Assembly: GCA_964370195.1 (NCBI GenBank)
Contig: CAYJIH010000005.1
Span: 20,166-84,165 of the forward strand
Direction: 5' to 3'
Source of the DNA: JAAYCI01 sp964370195
GTDB taxonomy: Bacteria; Bacillota; Clostridia; Oscillospirales; Ruminococcaceae
Length of the DNA: 64,000 bases
Position numbers and translations under genes: made by a program. Shown here piece by piece: positions 16,719 through 26,265 of the stretch (its first letter is position 1; each line of letters starts with the position of its first letter). The notes beneath the pieces were generated by a model. That model worked only from the letters and a program-made list of their open reading frames with translations, had not been told where the DNA came from and made no database searches.

Positions 16719-18446
16719 TTATCGAGACACTCCTTGTGATGCACAAATTTCACGATACAATTCGCAGTGCTGCAAAAGGTTTGCGTGGCTTCCGTTTGCA
16801 ACCACTCGTCCTTCATCTAAAACGTAAATAACATCGCAGCCCTGTATCGATGCCACACGTTGGCTAATGTTCAAAACCGTAAGTTCTGTTCCTTTTTGTG
16901 TTTTCCATTTTTTCAAAGATGCACGCAACGCAGCCTCTGTGGCATAATCCAGCGCCGAAGCCGCATCGTCCAGCACCAATATATCGGGTTGCCGAACCAA
17001 AGCACGTGCAATAAGCAACCGCTGGCGTTGCCCTCCGGAAAGCCCGCCCCCGCCTTCTGTTACTATGCTATCCAGTCCATCGGGCTTTTCCTTTACAAAA
17101 TCTGCCGCTTGCGCTGTTTGCAAGGCTTGCCACATTCTAGCCTCGTCGGCTTGTGGGCTCGAAAGCAATAAGTTAGAACGAATGCTACCCGAAAGCAGCC
17201 GTGATCCTTGCATCACAACACCAAATTGGCTGCGTAGCTGTTGCAATGTATACTGGCACACATTTTCTCCACACACGCTCACGGTGCCACTTTGCACATC
17301 AAAATGACGCATCATCAAATAAGACAATGTGCTTTTTCCGCTTCCGGTTCCTCCAATTACGCCCACGCTTTGGCCAAACTTCACCGTCAAGCTCACATCA
17401 GATAATGCATTTGTTGCCGCCTCAAAATAACGAAAATTTACATGATCGAACGAAATAGCAACCCCATCTTGCTTGGGTGTTGCTCCTTGTCCGTCTATGA
17501 TATTGGGCTGCAGCTCCAAAAGTGCCTCTACACGCTCTGTGCTGGCAAGTGCCCGTGTAAACAGCACAAGCAAATTTGTTGCCATCAAAAGTGCCAGTAA
17601 AATTTGTGTCATATAGTTCACAAGTGCAATAATATCACCGGTCATCATCGTGCCTGTATTCACTGCACCGGCGCCTATCCACACAATGATAATAATGGCA
17701 AGGTTTGCCACAACACTGGCAGCCGGATTCATCAAGGCAGAAATACGCCCGGTATGCACAAGCAACCGATTGAGGAAGTTTGCACTTGTTTGAAACGCCT
17801 TCCTCTCTTCTTCTTGCCTTGAAAATGCCCGAATCACACGCACCCCTTCTAAATTTTCGTGTGCCAAACGGAACAACTCATCCTGCCCTTTTTGAATTTG
17901 ACCATATTTACTGAGCGTTTTTCTTACCACCAATACAAGCACAACGCAAATAAAAGCTGTGGCCACAAGATACACAAGGCCAATATAAAAATCAATCCAC
18001 ATCGCCATTATAATAGCGCCAAGTGTTAAAAAAGGCATGCGGGTACCAAGGCGAATAAACATATTCAATGCCGCTTGAATTTGATTCACATCATTCGTAA
18101 TGCGTGTAGAAAGCCCGCTGCGCCCTATGCCATCTATCTGCCCCATAGAAAGCCGTTGCATGTGAACAAATACACTGCTGCGCAAACTTTCCCCTAATTT
18201 TGAGCCAGCCACCGCTGCGTAATACTGGCATATCATTGCAAAAACCACACCCACTGCCGCCACAAACACCATAAGCACACCACGGCTAAAAACGTATGCA
18301 CCATCCCTTTGTGCCACTCCCACATCAATGATGCTCGCTGTAATCAGTGGCAATGTGAGCTCTAAAATGGCTTCCAACAATTTAAAAAGAGGTCCAAGCC
18401 ATAGCGGCTTGCCCAATCCTTTTAAGTTTTTTTGAATGTGTTTCAT
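16719..18446 (-). CDS. ABC exporter half-transporter, degenerate-site subunit
   Basis: 575 residues: membrane domain plus nucleotide-binding domain. Walker A is GGTGSGKSTL and the signature is canonical (LSGGQRQRLLIARAL), but the catalytic Glu after Walker B is Asp (VLDDAASALD) and the switch His is Gln (NISQRVASI). These changes place the inactive ATP site on this subunit, while its good signature motif completes the active site of the partner, as in TM287/288-type exporters. Start ATG 18446. Confidence 0.9.
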   Translation of the reverse strand: MKHIQKNLKGLGKPLWLGPLFKLLEAILELTLPLITASIIDVGVAQRDGAYVFSRGVLMVFVAAVGVVFAMICQYYAAVAGSKLGESLRSSVFVHMQRLSMGQIDGIGRSGLSTRITNDVNQIQAALNMFIRLGTRMPFLTLGAIIMAMWIDFYIGLVYLVATAFICVVLVLVVRKTLSKYGQIQKGQDELFRLAHENLEGVRVIRAFSRQEEERKAFQTSANFLNRLLVHTGRISALMNPAASVVANLAIIIIVWIGAGAVNTGTMMTGDIIALVNYMTQILLALLMATNLLVLFTRALASTERVEALLELQPNIIDGQGATPKQDGVAISFDHVNFRYFEAATNALSDVSLTVKFGQSVGVIGGTGSGKSTLSYLMMRHFDVQSGTVSVCGENVCQYTLQQLRSQFGVVMQGSRLLSGSIRSNLLLSSPQADEARMWQALQTAQAADFVKEKPDGLDSIVTEGGGGLSGGQRQRLLIARALVRQPDILVLDDAASALDYATEAALRASLKKWKTQKGTELTVLNISQRVASIQGCDVIYVLDEGRVVANGSHANLLQHCELYREICASQGVSR

Positions 18447-18492
18447 CCACGTAAACCGCCTATGTTTTTATATTGCATTATATGAAAATGTG

Positions 18493-18511
18493 CAAAAACG
18501 CCTACCAGGCG
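18493..18511 (-). terminator. Short hairpin terminator after rlmH
   Basis: CGCCT-GGT-AGGCG hairpin followed on the minus strand by five T. It would separate rlmH from the ABC exporter genes. The stem is only five base pairs, so it may be leaky. Confidence 0.55.
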
Positions 18512-18537
18512 CACTGCTTTCAATCCTTTTCCATGCT

Positions 18538-19014
18538 TCACTTATGGTACGCACTATTCGTATGAATCATAAAGGCACGATACACCTGCTCTGTAAGCAC
18601 CAAACGAGCCAATTGGTGTGGAAACGTCATTTTGGAAAAAGAGAGCATCACCTCTGCCTTTTGCTTCACCTTATCAGACAACCCATGCGATGAACCAATC
18701 ACAAGCGCTACAGAACCTGCCTGCGTTGGGCTTGTAAGAAGCTGTGAAAAAGCAACGCTATCCATTTGTTTGCCTTCCACACACAACGCCACAATACGCG
18801 CCTGTTTTGGCACAGATGCCAAAATACGTTCAGCTTCTTTATCTAATGTTTGCTGCACACTTTTCATCGAAATATTTTTATCACGCATCGCCACTTCGCT
18901 AAGTTCTATTACAGAGAACTGACACAATGTATGCAAGCGTTTTTCGTATTCTTGCACCGCTTTTTCATATTCTTTTGTCATTTTACCTACACAGATAATG
19001 GTGATTTTTTGCAT
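18538..19014 (-). CDS. rlmH: 23S rRNA (pseudouridine-1915-N3)-methyltransferase
   Basis: 158 residues, standard length for this small SPOUT methyltransferase, which methylates pseudouridine 1915 in helix 69 of 23S rRNA. The knot and SAM motifs VIGSSHGLSDKVK and the conserved C terminus LVLTEQVYRAF...AYHK are present. It lies directly after the walJ-like gene, a neighbourhood common in Bacillota. Confidence 0.96.
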   Translation of the reverse strand: MQKITIICVGKMTKEYEKAVQEYEKRLHTLCQFSVIELSEVAMRDKNISMKSVQQTLDKEAERILASVPKQARIVALCVEGKQMDSVAFSQLLTSPTQAGSVALVIGSSHGLSDKVKQKAEVMLSFSKMTFPHQLARLVLTEQVYRAFMIHTNSAYHK

Positions 19015-19024
19015 AAAGTCCCCT

Positions 19025-19819
19025 TTAAAATATCATCCAACGGCCTGTTTCAAAACGTGGTGCAACTTGGATATCACAATCCGGCGGGCAAGGATGGCCA
19101 CTTTTCAAAAACACTTCGTCTAACCCTGTTTTTACAATATCCGGATGGTTATTGTCTGCACTCAGATGACAAAGCACCACCTTTCGGCACCCAAAGGTTA
19201 CCAACGCCACCACTGCTGCCGCGCAATCTGCATTCGATAAATGACCATATTTTGAGCGAATCCGCTGTTTTAGTACGGGTGGGTATGGGCTGATTTTTAG
19301 CAAATTTTCATCATAATTCGACTCTATTGCCACAAGATGTGATTTTTGAAACTGAAGAAAAACATCGTCGCTTAACACACCCAAATCGGTTGCAATCGTC
19401 ATGCAGCACCCTTTGGCTGTTTGAATAAAAAAACCACAACAGCCGGCTGCATCATGGCATGTAGAAAAACTTTCTATAAAAAAACCATCCAACTCAATGC
19501 GTTCTCCATCGGTTGCTCGAATTTGTTTAATTGTGGCAGAAAGATGTTTTTTTTCTCGCAACATATCCAATGTTTCGGCCGTGGCAAGCACCGGAACACC
19601 TGTTTTGCGCGTAAACACCTCCAAACCCTTTACGTGGTCTATGTGCTCGTGTGTAATAAGTATCCCACATAAATTGGTAAGCAAAAGGCCCAGTTCTTCT
19701 ATTTTTTGAACAAGACGACGACAAGAAATGCCTGTGTCAATCAACAAAAATCGTCCCTCTTCTTCTACCAAAGCGGCATTGCCGGAAGACCCACTGCATA
19801 ATGTGACAAACCGCGCCAT
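19025..19819 (-). CDS. walJ: MBL-fold metallohydrolase of the WalJ/YycJ type
   Basis: 264 residues. Metal motif THEHIDHVKG, N-terminal FVTLCSGSSGNAALVE and LIDTGISCRRL are typical of YycJ. Known family members in Bacilli are putative nucleases affecting cell-wall or DNA metabolism and lie beside the WalKR genes; here walKR are absent but the rlmH association is kept. The ATG overlaps the stop of the upstream reductase (TGATG). Confidence 0.88.
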   Translation of the reverse strand: MARFVTLCSGSSGNAALVEEEGRFLLIDTGISCRRLVQKIEELGLLLTNLCGILITHEHIDHVKGLEVFTRKTGVPVLATAETLDMLREKKHLSATIKQIRATDGERIELDGFFIESFSTCHDAAGCCGFFIQTAKGCCMTIATDLGVLSDDVFLQFQKSHLVAIESNYDENLLKISPYPPVLKQRIRSKYGHLSNADCAAAVVALVTFGCRKVVLCHLSADNNHPDIVKTGLDEVFLKSGHPCPPDCDIQVAPRFETGRWMIF

Positions 19820-20634
19820 CAGCTCATCACCGCACTTTCGGGATAAGAAGACAAACTTTCCCCTTTATCGAAGCTGCCAATCATTTCCATTTCACTTTGT
19901 GTAAGTTCAAAATCAAAAATATCCATATTTTCAGAAAGGCGCTGCTTATTTGTTGTTTTTGGAATCACACACAAACCCAGCTGCACCGCCCAGCGCAGCA
20001 ACACCTGCTCAACCGTTTTTTGATGTGATGATGCAATTTGAACAAGCTGTGGCTCTTTCGAAAGTAAACCGCGTGCCAGTGGTTTCCATGCTTGCAACAA
20101 AATACCATGCTCTTTTGCATATGCATATTCCTCTTTTCGAATATACAACGGATGAAACTGAAGCTGGTTGACCATAAAGGGAACCTCTGCTTGTGTTTGC
20201 ATTTCCTGCATCAATCGAAGTGGAAAATTAGAAACGCCAAGCACGCGAATCCTTTTTTGGAGATACAACGTTTCCAAGGCTCGATACGTTTCTTTATAAA
20301 GGCCTTGCACCGGCCAATGTACCATGTACATATCCAGATAATCTACACCTAATTTCGTGATACTTTTATCAAAAGCACGTAGTGTATCATCATATCCGCT
20401 GTCGTCCACCCACACTTTACTTGTAATGAATATATCTTCCCTTTTTATGCCGCTTTCTAAAATTCCAGCACCCACCTCACGCTCATTCTCATAAAAAGAT
20501 GCCGTATCAATCAACCTATATCCATGCTGTAAAGCACCGCAAACCGCGGCTTGTGCTTGCCCTTTTTCAGCACGCCATGTGCCAAGCCCCAAAAGCGGAA
20601 CTACAACACCATTTTTACACGTAAAATATTGCAT
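19819..20634 (-). CDS. Aldo/keto reductase
   Basis: 271 residues from ATG 20634, which has GAGG six to seven bases upstream; an ATG at 20646 overlaps that site and is unlikely. NAD(P)H-dependent (beta/alpha)8 oxidoreductase with the tetrad in LIDTASFYENEREVG (Asp, Tyr), FITSKVWV (Lys) and MYMVHWPV (His), and VIPKTTNKQRL at the cofactor site. The 2,5-diketogluconate reductase-like subgroup fits best. The substrate is unknown. It is translationally coupled to walJ. Confidence 0.9.
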   Translation of the reverse strand: MQYFTCKNGVVVPLLGLGTWRAEKGQAQAAVCGALQHGYRLIDTASFYENEREVGAGILESGIKREDIFITSKVWVDDSGYDDTLRAFDKSITKLGVDYLDMYMVHWPVQGLYKETYRALETLYLQKRIRVLGVSNFPLRLMQEMQTQAEVPFMVNQLQFHPLYIRKEEYAYAKEHGILLQAWKPLARGLLSKEPQLVQIASSHQKTVEQVLLRWAVQLGLCVIPKTTNKQRLSENMDIFDFELTQSEMEMIGSFDKGESLSSYPESAVMS

Positions 20635-20680
20635 ATTTTTCCTCATATTCTATGTAAATTCAACTCGCTTTTCGGACTTT

Positions 20681-20725
20681 AAATAAAAAAACGGCCGGAC
20701 ACAATAAATGCCCCCACCGTTTTTT
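20681..20725 (-). terminator. Terminator after murA
   Basis: Minus strand: AAAAAACGG and CCGTTTTTTT arms with a GC-rich, partly paired interior, ending in a run of seven T. The inner pairing is imperfect. Confidence 0.65.
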
Positions 20726-20736
20726 ATGAAACAACC

Positions 20737-22029
20737 TTAAAAAGCTTGCTGTAAAGTGCTTTTTGGTGCCCCGCTACAGCGGATATCCGCACCCAAACCC
20801 TGCAATTTTTCCACAAGGTTTTCGTACCCACGCTCAATATGGCTAATTTCTTCCACTTCCGTAACGCCGGCGGCTGCAAGGCCCGCCACCACCAAAGCAC
20901 AACCTGCACGTAAGTCAGAGGCACACACAGGCGCACCTTGTAGTTCTGCCACACCTTCCACAACCGCAACACGGCCATCCACTTGAATATTGGCCCCCAT
21001 GCGGGCTAATTCATCTACATAACGAAAACGGTTGTCCCAAATGGCTTCCGTTACAATAGATGTCCCCTCTGCCAAACTCAACAGCGCTGTCATCAACGGT
21101 TGCATATCTGTGGGGAACCCCGGGTGAGGCATTGTTTTAATATTGGTCGCACGCAAAAGTCCGCTGCTTTTCACGCGCACGGCTTCGTCATATTCTTCTA
21201 CAATGGCCCCCGCACGCTCTAGTTTTGCTGTAATGGGCTCTAAGTGCTTTGGAATAACATTTTGAATGAGAACATCGCCTTTCGTGATGGCCGCCGCCAC
21301 CATAAAGCTACCTGCCTCAATTTGATCTGGAATAATAGAATATGTACCACCGTGCATTTTTTCAACACCACGAATTTTAATTACATCGGTGCCGGCACCA
21401 CGCACATCAGCGCCCATTGTGTTTAAAAAGTTTGCCACATCTACAATATGTGGCTCTTTTGCCACATTTTCTAAAACGGTCATTCCCTGTGCGCGAACAC
21501 TGGCCAGCATAGCATTGATTGTTGCGCCAACACTTACTGTATCAAAAAACACATGGCATCCGGTTAAATGGTTGCCTTGTACATGAACAACCCCTTTTTC
21601 CATATATTCTTCAGCACCAAGTGCAATAAATGCTTTCAGGTGTTGATCTATGGGGCGAGGCCCCAAGTCACAACCGCCCGGCATGGCTGCTGCCGCTTGG
21701 CCAAACCGCCCAAGCAATGCACCTAAGAAATAGTATGACGCACGCATTTTACGCGATAAATCTTCGGGCACTGTTGTTGTGTTCATATTGCTCGTATCAA
21801 TTTCAACAGTGGTGCGGTTAATCACCTTTATACTGGCACCCATTAGCCGCAAAATATGGGTAGATGCATACACATCACTAATAGAGGGCAAATTTTCCAG
21901 CACACATTTACCCTCTGCTAGAACTGTGGCCGGCAAAATAGCCACAGCCGCATTTTTGGCACCACTGATTTTCACCTCTCCTTGTAGAGGGTGGCCACCA
22001 TGAATCATATATTTTTCCAAATCGTTCAT
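20737..22029 (-). CDS. murA: UDP-N-acetylglucosamine 1-carboxyvinyltransferase
   Basis: 430 residues, full length. First committed step of peptidoglycan synthesis: transfers enolpyruvate from PEP to UDP-GlcNAc. The N-terminal signature HGGHPLQGEVKISGAKNAA and the active-site loop AMPGGCDLGPRPIDQH are present. The PEP-reactive cysteine is C120, so the enzyme should be fosfomycin-sensitive. A good GGAGG precedes ATG 22029. Confidence 0.97.
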   Translation of the reverse strand: MNDLEKYMIHGGHPLQGEVKISGAKNAAVAILPATVLAEGKCVLENLPSISDVYASTHILRLMGASIKVINRTTVEIDTSNMNTTTVPEDLSRKMRASYYFLGALLGRFGQAAAAMPGGCDLGPRPIDQHLKAFIALGAEEYMEKGVVHVQGNHLTGCHVFFDTVSVGATINAMLASVRAQGMTVLENVAKEPHIVDVANFLNTMGADVRGAGTDVIKIRGVEKMHGGTYSIIPDQIEAGSFMVAAAITKGDVLIQNVIPKHLEPITAKLERAGAIVEEYDEAVRVKSSGLLRATNIKTMPHPGFPTDMQPLMTALLSLAEGTSIVTEAIWDNRFRYVDELARMGANIQVDGRVAVVEGVAELQGAPVCASDLRAGCALVVAGLAAAGVTEVEEISHIERGYENLVEKLQGLGADIRCSGAPKSTLQQAF

Positions 22030-22058
22030 TCCTCCGGTATCTTCCGTAAACGCCTTGT

Positions 22059-22142
22059 ATTATACTGTTCTATTTAGAACGAAATATCTCTTCACTAGAA
22101 ATCTTTATATAGTATATCATGTTTTCTCTTGCTTGAAAACTA
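22059..22142 (-). promoter_or_regulatory. murA promoter region with small palindrome
   Basis: Two candidate -10 elements occur upstream of murA: TATAAT (ATTATA on the plus strand, 22059-22064) and, further up, TATACT with a weak -35 TTTTCA at 17 bp. The inverted repeat GTTCTA-TT-TAGAAC (22067-22080) sits immediately upstream of the first -10, where a repressor could act. Confidence 0.4.
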
Positions 22143-22195
22143 CCATTCGTTAAATAAATGTTTACAATTTGGATATAAAATCAAATACGCTTTTA

Positions 22196-22239
22196 CACAA
22201 AACAGATGGCCACCCTACTAGCTTGGGTAGCCATCTGTT
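22196..22239 (-). terminator. Terminator after the M23 peptidase gene
   Basis: A 14-bp stem (ACAGATGGCTACCC with GGGTGGCCATCTGT, one wobble) at 22202-22239, followed by TTTTGTGT on the minus strand. Confidence 0.85.
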
Positions 22240-22251
22240 ACCAATTTGTTT

Positions 22252-24576
22252 TTATAGGCTGTAGCCGTGAGGCGCCACAACATAATCGTCCGGATTCAGA
22301 AGTTCTCCACTTTGCGTTTGGAACTCAAGATGCAAGTGGGCACCGAAAGAGAAGCCTGTGTTGCCCACATTGGCAATCAACTCGTTTTGTAGCACCTCTT
22401 GGCCAACTTCCACATGTAAGAATGAATTATGCGCATACAACGTTCGCAATCCATCCTGATGATCAATTACAACATAATTTCCATAGCTATCGTGCCAGCC
22501 GGATGTTATAACCACGCCTGCATTGGCCGCATAAACCGGTGTTCCTTCCGGTGCATTGATATCACGGCCACGGTGGCCTAGCCCTGGGCCACCACCACGG
22601 CTAGAATAGGTATAATCCGGAACGGGCCATGTATACACAGGACTAAACTCTCTTAATTCTCTGCTGGTAACATCCACCGTACCTATTTGCACAATTTCCG
22701 GCACAGCTTCTTGCACCACAACCGTCAACTCTTCAAGGCGAATCCTATCTGCCAATTCCCCATCAATGTAAACAAGTTCATCGTGCACCTCTTGCACACC
22801 ATCAACACCTGTTTGCACAACCCCTCGGAAGCCCTGTGGTTTATCGTCTACCGGTTGTTCTTCCACCGGGAAAGAAAGCGATTCTGTATACGTTTCTTGC
22901 ACAATTGTTTGCACTTGTAAAAACGGCTGTTCTTTTTGAATAAGCAAACTTGTGCCTTCTTCTGGCTCAAACTCAATATCTTCATCTTCAAATTGAGGGT
23001 TTCGAACCAACAGTGTCTCAAATGTAATGCCATATTGGGCAGCAATGTCACTTAGGGTTTCCCCTTCTTGTACAGTATGCATCACTTCCTCGCTTACATT
23101 CTGGTCCAGTTCCTCTAGCAGTTCCTCATAACTTTTTAAACCGGTATCTAAAAAAACTTCACCGGCTTCTGGATCACACTGAATATTGTTAACGAAAGAC
23201 ACCTCTTCCGCCGATGGATACGATAAAATGAATTCATTCAGAATGTCATTCAAATATTCGTTAACTGCATCGCCGTCCTCTGTAACAGCAATAAGTTCAT
23301 TATTCATATAGATGCCCGTAGCTTCCACAACGTCGGCCGCACCACTCAGCAGCATGGCATTTACCAATTGATCTTTCGTGGTGTAGCTTTCCACCCTTGC
23401 CAGCTCCAGTGTAGAGTCGAACTGCCAGTCTTCCATGTTTTGGTCGCCAGCCAAGCGCAAGCGGTTGCGCAAAATCACCTTTGCTTCTTCTAGCACCGTT
23501 TCGTTTTCAATGTAGCCAATGGTTTCTCCTTGAACACTCACCTCAAGGCCGTACGTTGTGTTTGTAATGGAATAAACCAAAAAAACAAGAACAGCCGTGG
23601 CCACAACCGGAAGAAAAATACTTGCCAAATTTCCAAAAAGATGCCCATGGTTTTGCATGCCGGATTTGAAATAGTGTATCGCAACCTTCAAAGGATTTCC
23701 GCCAGATTTTTTCTGCTCTTCACGCACAGCGGCGCGAATAGAGGAAAGCCCCATTTTCAGCCGAATGAATGGTTCTACTACAATGCGGATAACTTCAATG
23801 CAAAAACGTTTTATCATGCGCCATAAACGCACAAAGAACCATGCCGTCAGCTGGCCGATAACTGTTACAACTTCCTTTAAAAAGCGTGATACCCATCGCA
23901 CACGGCATTCGGCAGCAAACCCCAAAAAGTAAAACCAAGCGCCAAAAACATGCAGCCACTTCGGTGTGGCATTTTCATTTAATATTTTATTTTTTTTGCC
24001 ACCCTTTGCCTGTTTTTTCTGTTTTATTGTGTCAACTTTGCTGTTTTGTGGCTTTGTCTTTTCCGGCTCATTCGATATTTTTTTCGCATCTTGCGCTATA
24101 TCTTCATTGTTTTTTACTGTTTCGGGTGATGTTGTTGTTTTAAAATCATCTTCACCATCTTCTTTTTCTTCTGCAACAAGCAACGCCTTTTGTTGCAAAA
24201 ATCCCTTTTGTGGTTCATCAAGCTGAGTTTCACCTGCGCTCTCTTCTGTAACAGAAACCAGCGTTTGCTCATGGTTCCCATTCATCGCTTCACGTTTCAC
24301 ACGTGCCATCTCCCGTGCGATTTCCGCTGCATCTTGGGCCATTTTCAAACGCTCGTGCGCATCAACATTTACCTTGTCGCCTACATTTTCAGCAGAATCC
24401 AAAATAGCCTCGTGTGCAGTAAGCACCGAAGCATCTGTATGCATTTCCTGCTCTAACGGCAGTTCCTCTATCTGGTTTGGCAGAGCATCACTGTGCTGTG
24501 TTTCTGCCTCATTTTTCACAACATCCGAATCTACACATTTTTCGGATGAAACAATTTTTTCGTCTTTCGGGTCCAA
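22252..24576 (-). CDS. Membrane-bound M23 peptidase with LysM and G5-like domains
   Basis: 774 residues. A long charged cytoplasmic N terminus (~1-205, Glu/Lys-rich) precedes an amphipathic/hydrophobic region (~210-275) and one transmembrane helix (~325-345). Outside lie a ~140-residue beta-rich segment, a LysM domain (HTVQEGETLSDIAAQYGIT), a G5-like stretch and a C-terminal M23 domain (GHRGRDINAPEGTPVYA, HLHLEF) with intact metal ligands. It should cut peptidoglycan cross-bridges or act in wall remodelling at cell separation. Start TTG 24576 has GGGAG seven bases upstream; a closer ATG is out of frame. The cytoplasmic extension is unusual for M23 proteins and could receive a signal; that is inference. 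Confidence 0.88.
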   Translation of the reverse strand: MDPKDEKIVSSEKCVDSDVVKNEAETQHSDALPNQIEELPLEQEMHTDASVLTAHEAILDSAENVGDKVNVDAHERLKMAQDAAEIAREMARVKREAMNGNHEQTLVSVTEESAGETQLDEPQKGFLQQKALLVAEEKEDGEDDFKTTTSPETVKNNEDIAQDAKKISNEPEKTKPQNSKVDTIKQKKQAKGGKKNKILNENATPKWLHVFGAWFYFLGFAAECRVRWVSRFLKEVVTVIGQLTAWFFVRLWRMIKRFCIEVIRIVVEPFIRLKMGLSSIRAAVREEQKKSGGNPLKVAIHYFKSGMQNHGHLFGNLASIFLPVVATAVLVFLVYSITNTTYGLEVSVQGETIGYIENETVLEEAKVILRNRLRLAGDQNMEDWQFDSTLELARVESYTTKDQLVNAMLLSGAADVVEATGIYMNNELIAVTEDGDAVNEYLNDILNEFILSYPSAEEVSFVNNIQCDPEAGEVFLDTGLKSYEELLEELDQNVSEEVMHTVQEGETLSDIAAQYGITFETLLVRNPQFEDEDIEFEPEEGTSLLIQKEQPFLQVQTIVQETYTESLSFPVEEQPVDDKPQGFRGVVQTGVDGVQEVHDELVYIDGELADRIRLEELTVVVQEAVPEIVQIGTVDVTSRELREFSPVYTWPVPDYTYSSRGGGPGLGHRGRDINAPEGTPVYAANAGVVITSGWHDSYGNYVVIDHQDGLRTLYAHNSFLHVEVGQEVLQNELIANVGNTGFSFGAHLHLEFQTQSGELLNPDDYVVAPHGYSL

Positions 24577-24659
24577 TATTCATCTCCCAAAACATAATAA
24601 ACGCAAACACTTTTGTATGTATTTTATATTTAAAAGCAACTCAATACACATAAATTATA

Positions 24660-25580
24660 TTATACAATTATGTCGAAATTTTGACAAGCCCACCACTTTT
24701 CTCCTTTTTCCGTTCGTTCCCATGCGCCCTCTTGCAAAATCCGCATCATATCGTGAGCAAGTGGAGAAACAAACTGTTTTTGTTCATCGCAAAACATGCA
24801 AAATGAAATCTCGGCACAATGCAAAGCATGGCGTTGCATCTGTATTTGTTTTCCACCATAAAGTCCATCACCTAGCAAGGGGTGCCCAAGATGTGCCATA
24901 TGCACACGAATTTGGTGTGTACGCCCGGTTTTCGGGCGCACAGCCAAAAGGCTAATTTCACCTGTAGTGGCCAATGCGGTATACTCTGTTATACTTTCTT
25001 TGCCAAATTCACTTACACATTGTATAACAACACTGTCTTCCCTGTTTGAAAGTGGCGCTGTTACACAGCCATCTTCATATAGCGCCCCTTCCACTAAGCA
25101 AACATACATCTTTTTCAAGCTTTTGGCAAGAGGTGGCGCAGCATATCGATTCATCGCACAAAGAACAAGCCCTGACGTATCCGCATCCAAACGGCCAATG
25201 GGCCGAAACGCCTGAGACTTACCACGTTGCTGCATCAAATGGGCAAACCCGTTGGCTAAAGTTCCCTCTTTATGGCTTCGTGTTGGGTGCATCACCAACC
25301 CGGCCGGTTTATCCAGCACCATCACATGCTCATCTTCATACACAATAGAAAGCGGTATTTCCTGTGCATCTACTGCGCAATCATCCATCGGCAGCTGCAC
25401 ACAAACTTGCTGGCCTTTTTGCAAAATGCGATTTGTTTTGGCTGCTTCTCCATTCACTTGTAAACCATTCGGCTCATACTTTAAACGACGCACAAGCGAC
25501 ATCGACAGCCCCCGTCTTCGCAAAAACGGCCCCAATTTTATACATTCTTCTGCTTCCAGCACGTCAAAGCACAGGTGCAT
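24660..25580 (-). CDS. RluA-family 23S rRNA pseudouridine synthase
   Basis: 306 residues. N-terminal S4 RNA-binding domain (~12-75) followed by a RluA-type catalytic domain with the aspartate motif GRLDADTSGLV, DKPAGLVMHPT and GRTHQIRVHMAHLGHPLLGD. It isomerises specific uridines in rRNA; the RluD/YlyB subgroup fits best, but target positions cannot be told. The start overlaps thiN by 17 bases. Confidence 0.9.
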   Translation of the reverse strand: MHLCFDVLEAEECIKLGPFLRRRGLSMSLVRRLKYEPNGLQVNGEAAKTNRILQKGQQVCVQLPMDDCAVDAQEIPLSIVYEDEHVMVLDKPAGLVMHPTRSHKEGTLANGFAHLMQQRGKSQAFRPIGRLDADTSGLVLCAMNRYAAPPLAKSLKKMYVCLVEGALYEDGCVTAPLSNREDSVVIQCVSEFGKESITEYTALATTGEISLLAVRPKTGRTHQIRVHMAHLGHPLLGDGLYGGKQIQMQRHALHCAEISFCMFCDEQKQFVSPLAHDMMRILQEGAWERTEKGEKWWACQNFDIIV

Positions 25581-26265
25581 CTTTTTTTACCACAAGTACA
25601 AACAAACCGCCTGTTTTGCAAGAGATATTCGCTTCTTCACCTGTAAATTCATTGCTTACACCCAGTGGAAAAGAAGACGTTAAAACAGCATCATGCACAG
25701 GATAATGCACCCCTTGCATACAAACGCCCTCTGCTTTTTCACCAAGAGGAAACACGCTTACATAACAGTTTTTTTGGTTTGGCAAGCACAACCTTTCTAA
25801 CGGCAACACACAATGGATTTGTGTATTTTCGTCCAATATCACAGCCTGCACATCATTTTCACGTAAAAACGAAAGCGTTGCCAAGCTTGCCATGCTGTGG
25901 TCAAACCTGCCACCAAGCACACCCAAAAGCACAACCGTTTTAACACCGCGCTTCAACGCTTCCTTTGCCGCATAATGCAAATCCGTATCATCTTTTTCTG
26001 CTGGCAACACAATCCATTCTGTGTCAACAGGGTTGGTTCCCTCTGTAATAAGGTCTTGCTGTTTTGGCATTGCCCCTGAATCAAAATCCCCCAGTACCAC
26101 ATGTGGTGTTAGCCCATTTTGCACTGCCTGATGCCAACCTGCATCAGCCGCGATCACGAAAGGCATTTCGCCATAAAGCGATATTGTTTCTTGCACCAAT
26201 AAATGGGGCACATTGCGTGCCCCAAAAATAAAACAAGTTTTTTGATTGGCAACTACCTGTTTCAA
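25564..26265 (-). CDS. thiN: Thiamine diphosphokinase
   Basis: 233 residues. Converts thiamine and ATP to thiamine diphosphate. Signature motifs: ADAGWHQA, VVLGDFDS, LPAEKDDTDLHYA and GVLGGRFDHSMASL. It starts with TTG 26265, whose bases overlap the rsgA stop (TTGA), so translation is coupled to rsgA. In many Bacillota rpe lies between rsgA and thiN; it is absent here. Confidence 0.93.
   Translation of the reverse strand: MKQVVANQKTCFIFGARNVPHLLVQETISLYGEMPFVIAADAGWHQAVQNGLTPHVVLGDFDSGAMPKQQDLITEGTNPVDTEWIVLPAEKDDTDLHYAAKEALKRGVKTVVLLGVLGGRFDHSMASLATLSFLRENDVQAVILDENTQIHCVLPLERLCLPNQKNCYVSVFPLGEKAEGVCMQGVHYPVHDAVLTSSFPLGVSNEFTGEEANISCKTGGLFVLVVKKDAPVL

Noticed and set aside
16717..16816. Longer N terminus for the second ABC subunit
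   Set aside because: The extra 33 residues lie within the preceding gene in another frame; ATG 16717 directly follows that gene's stop.
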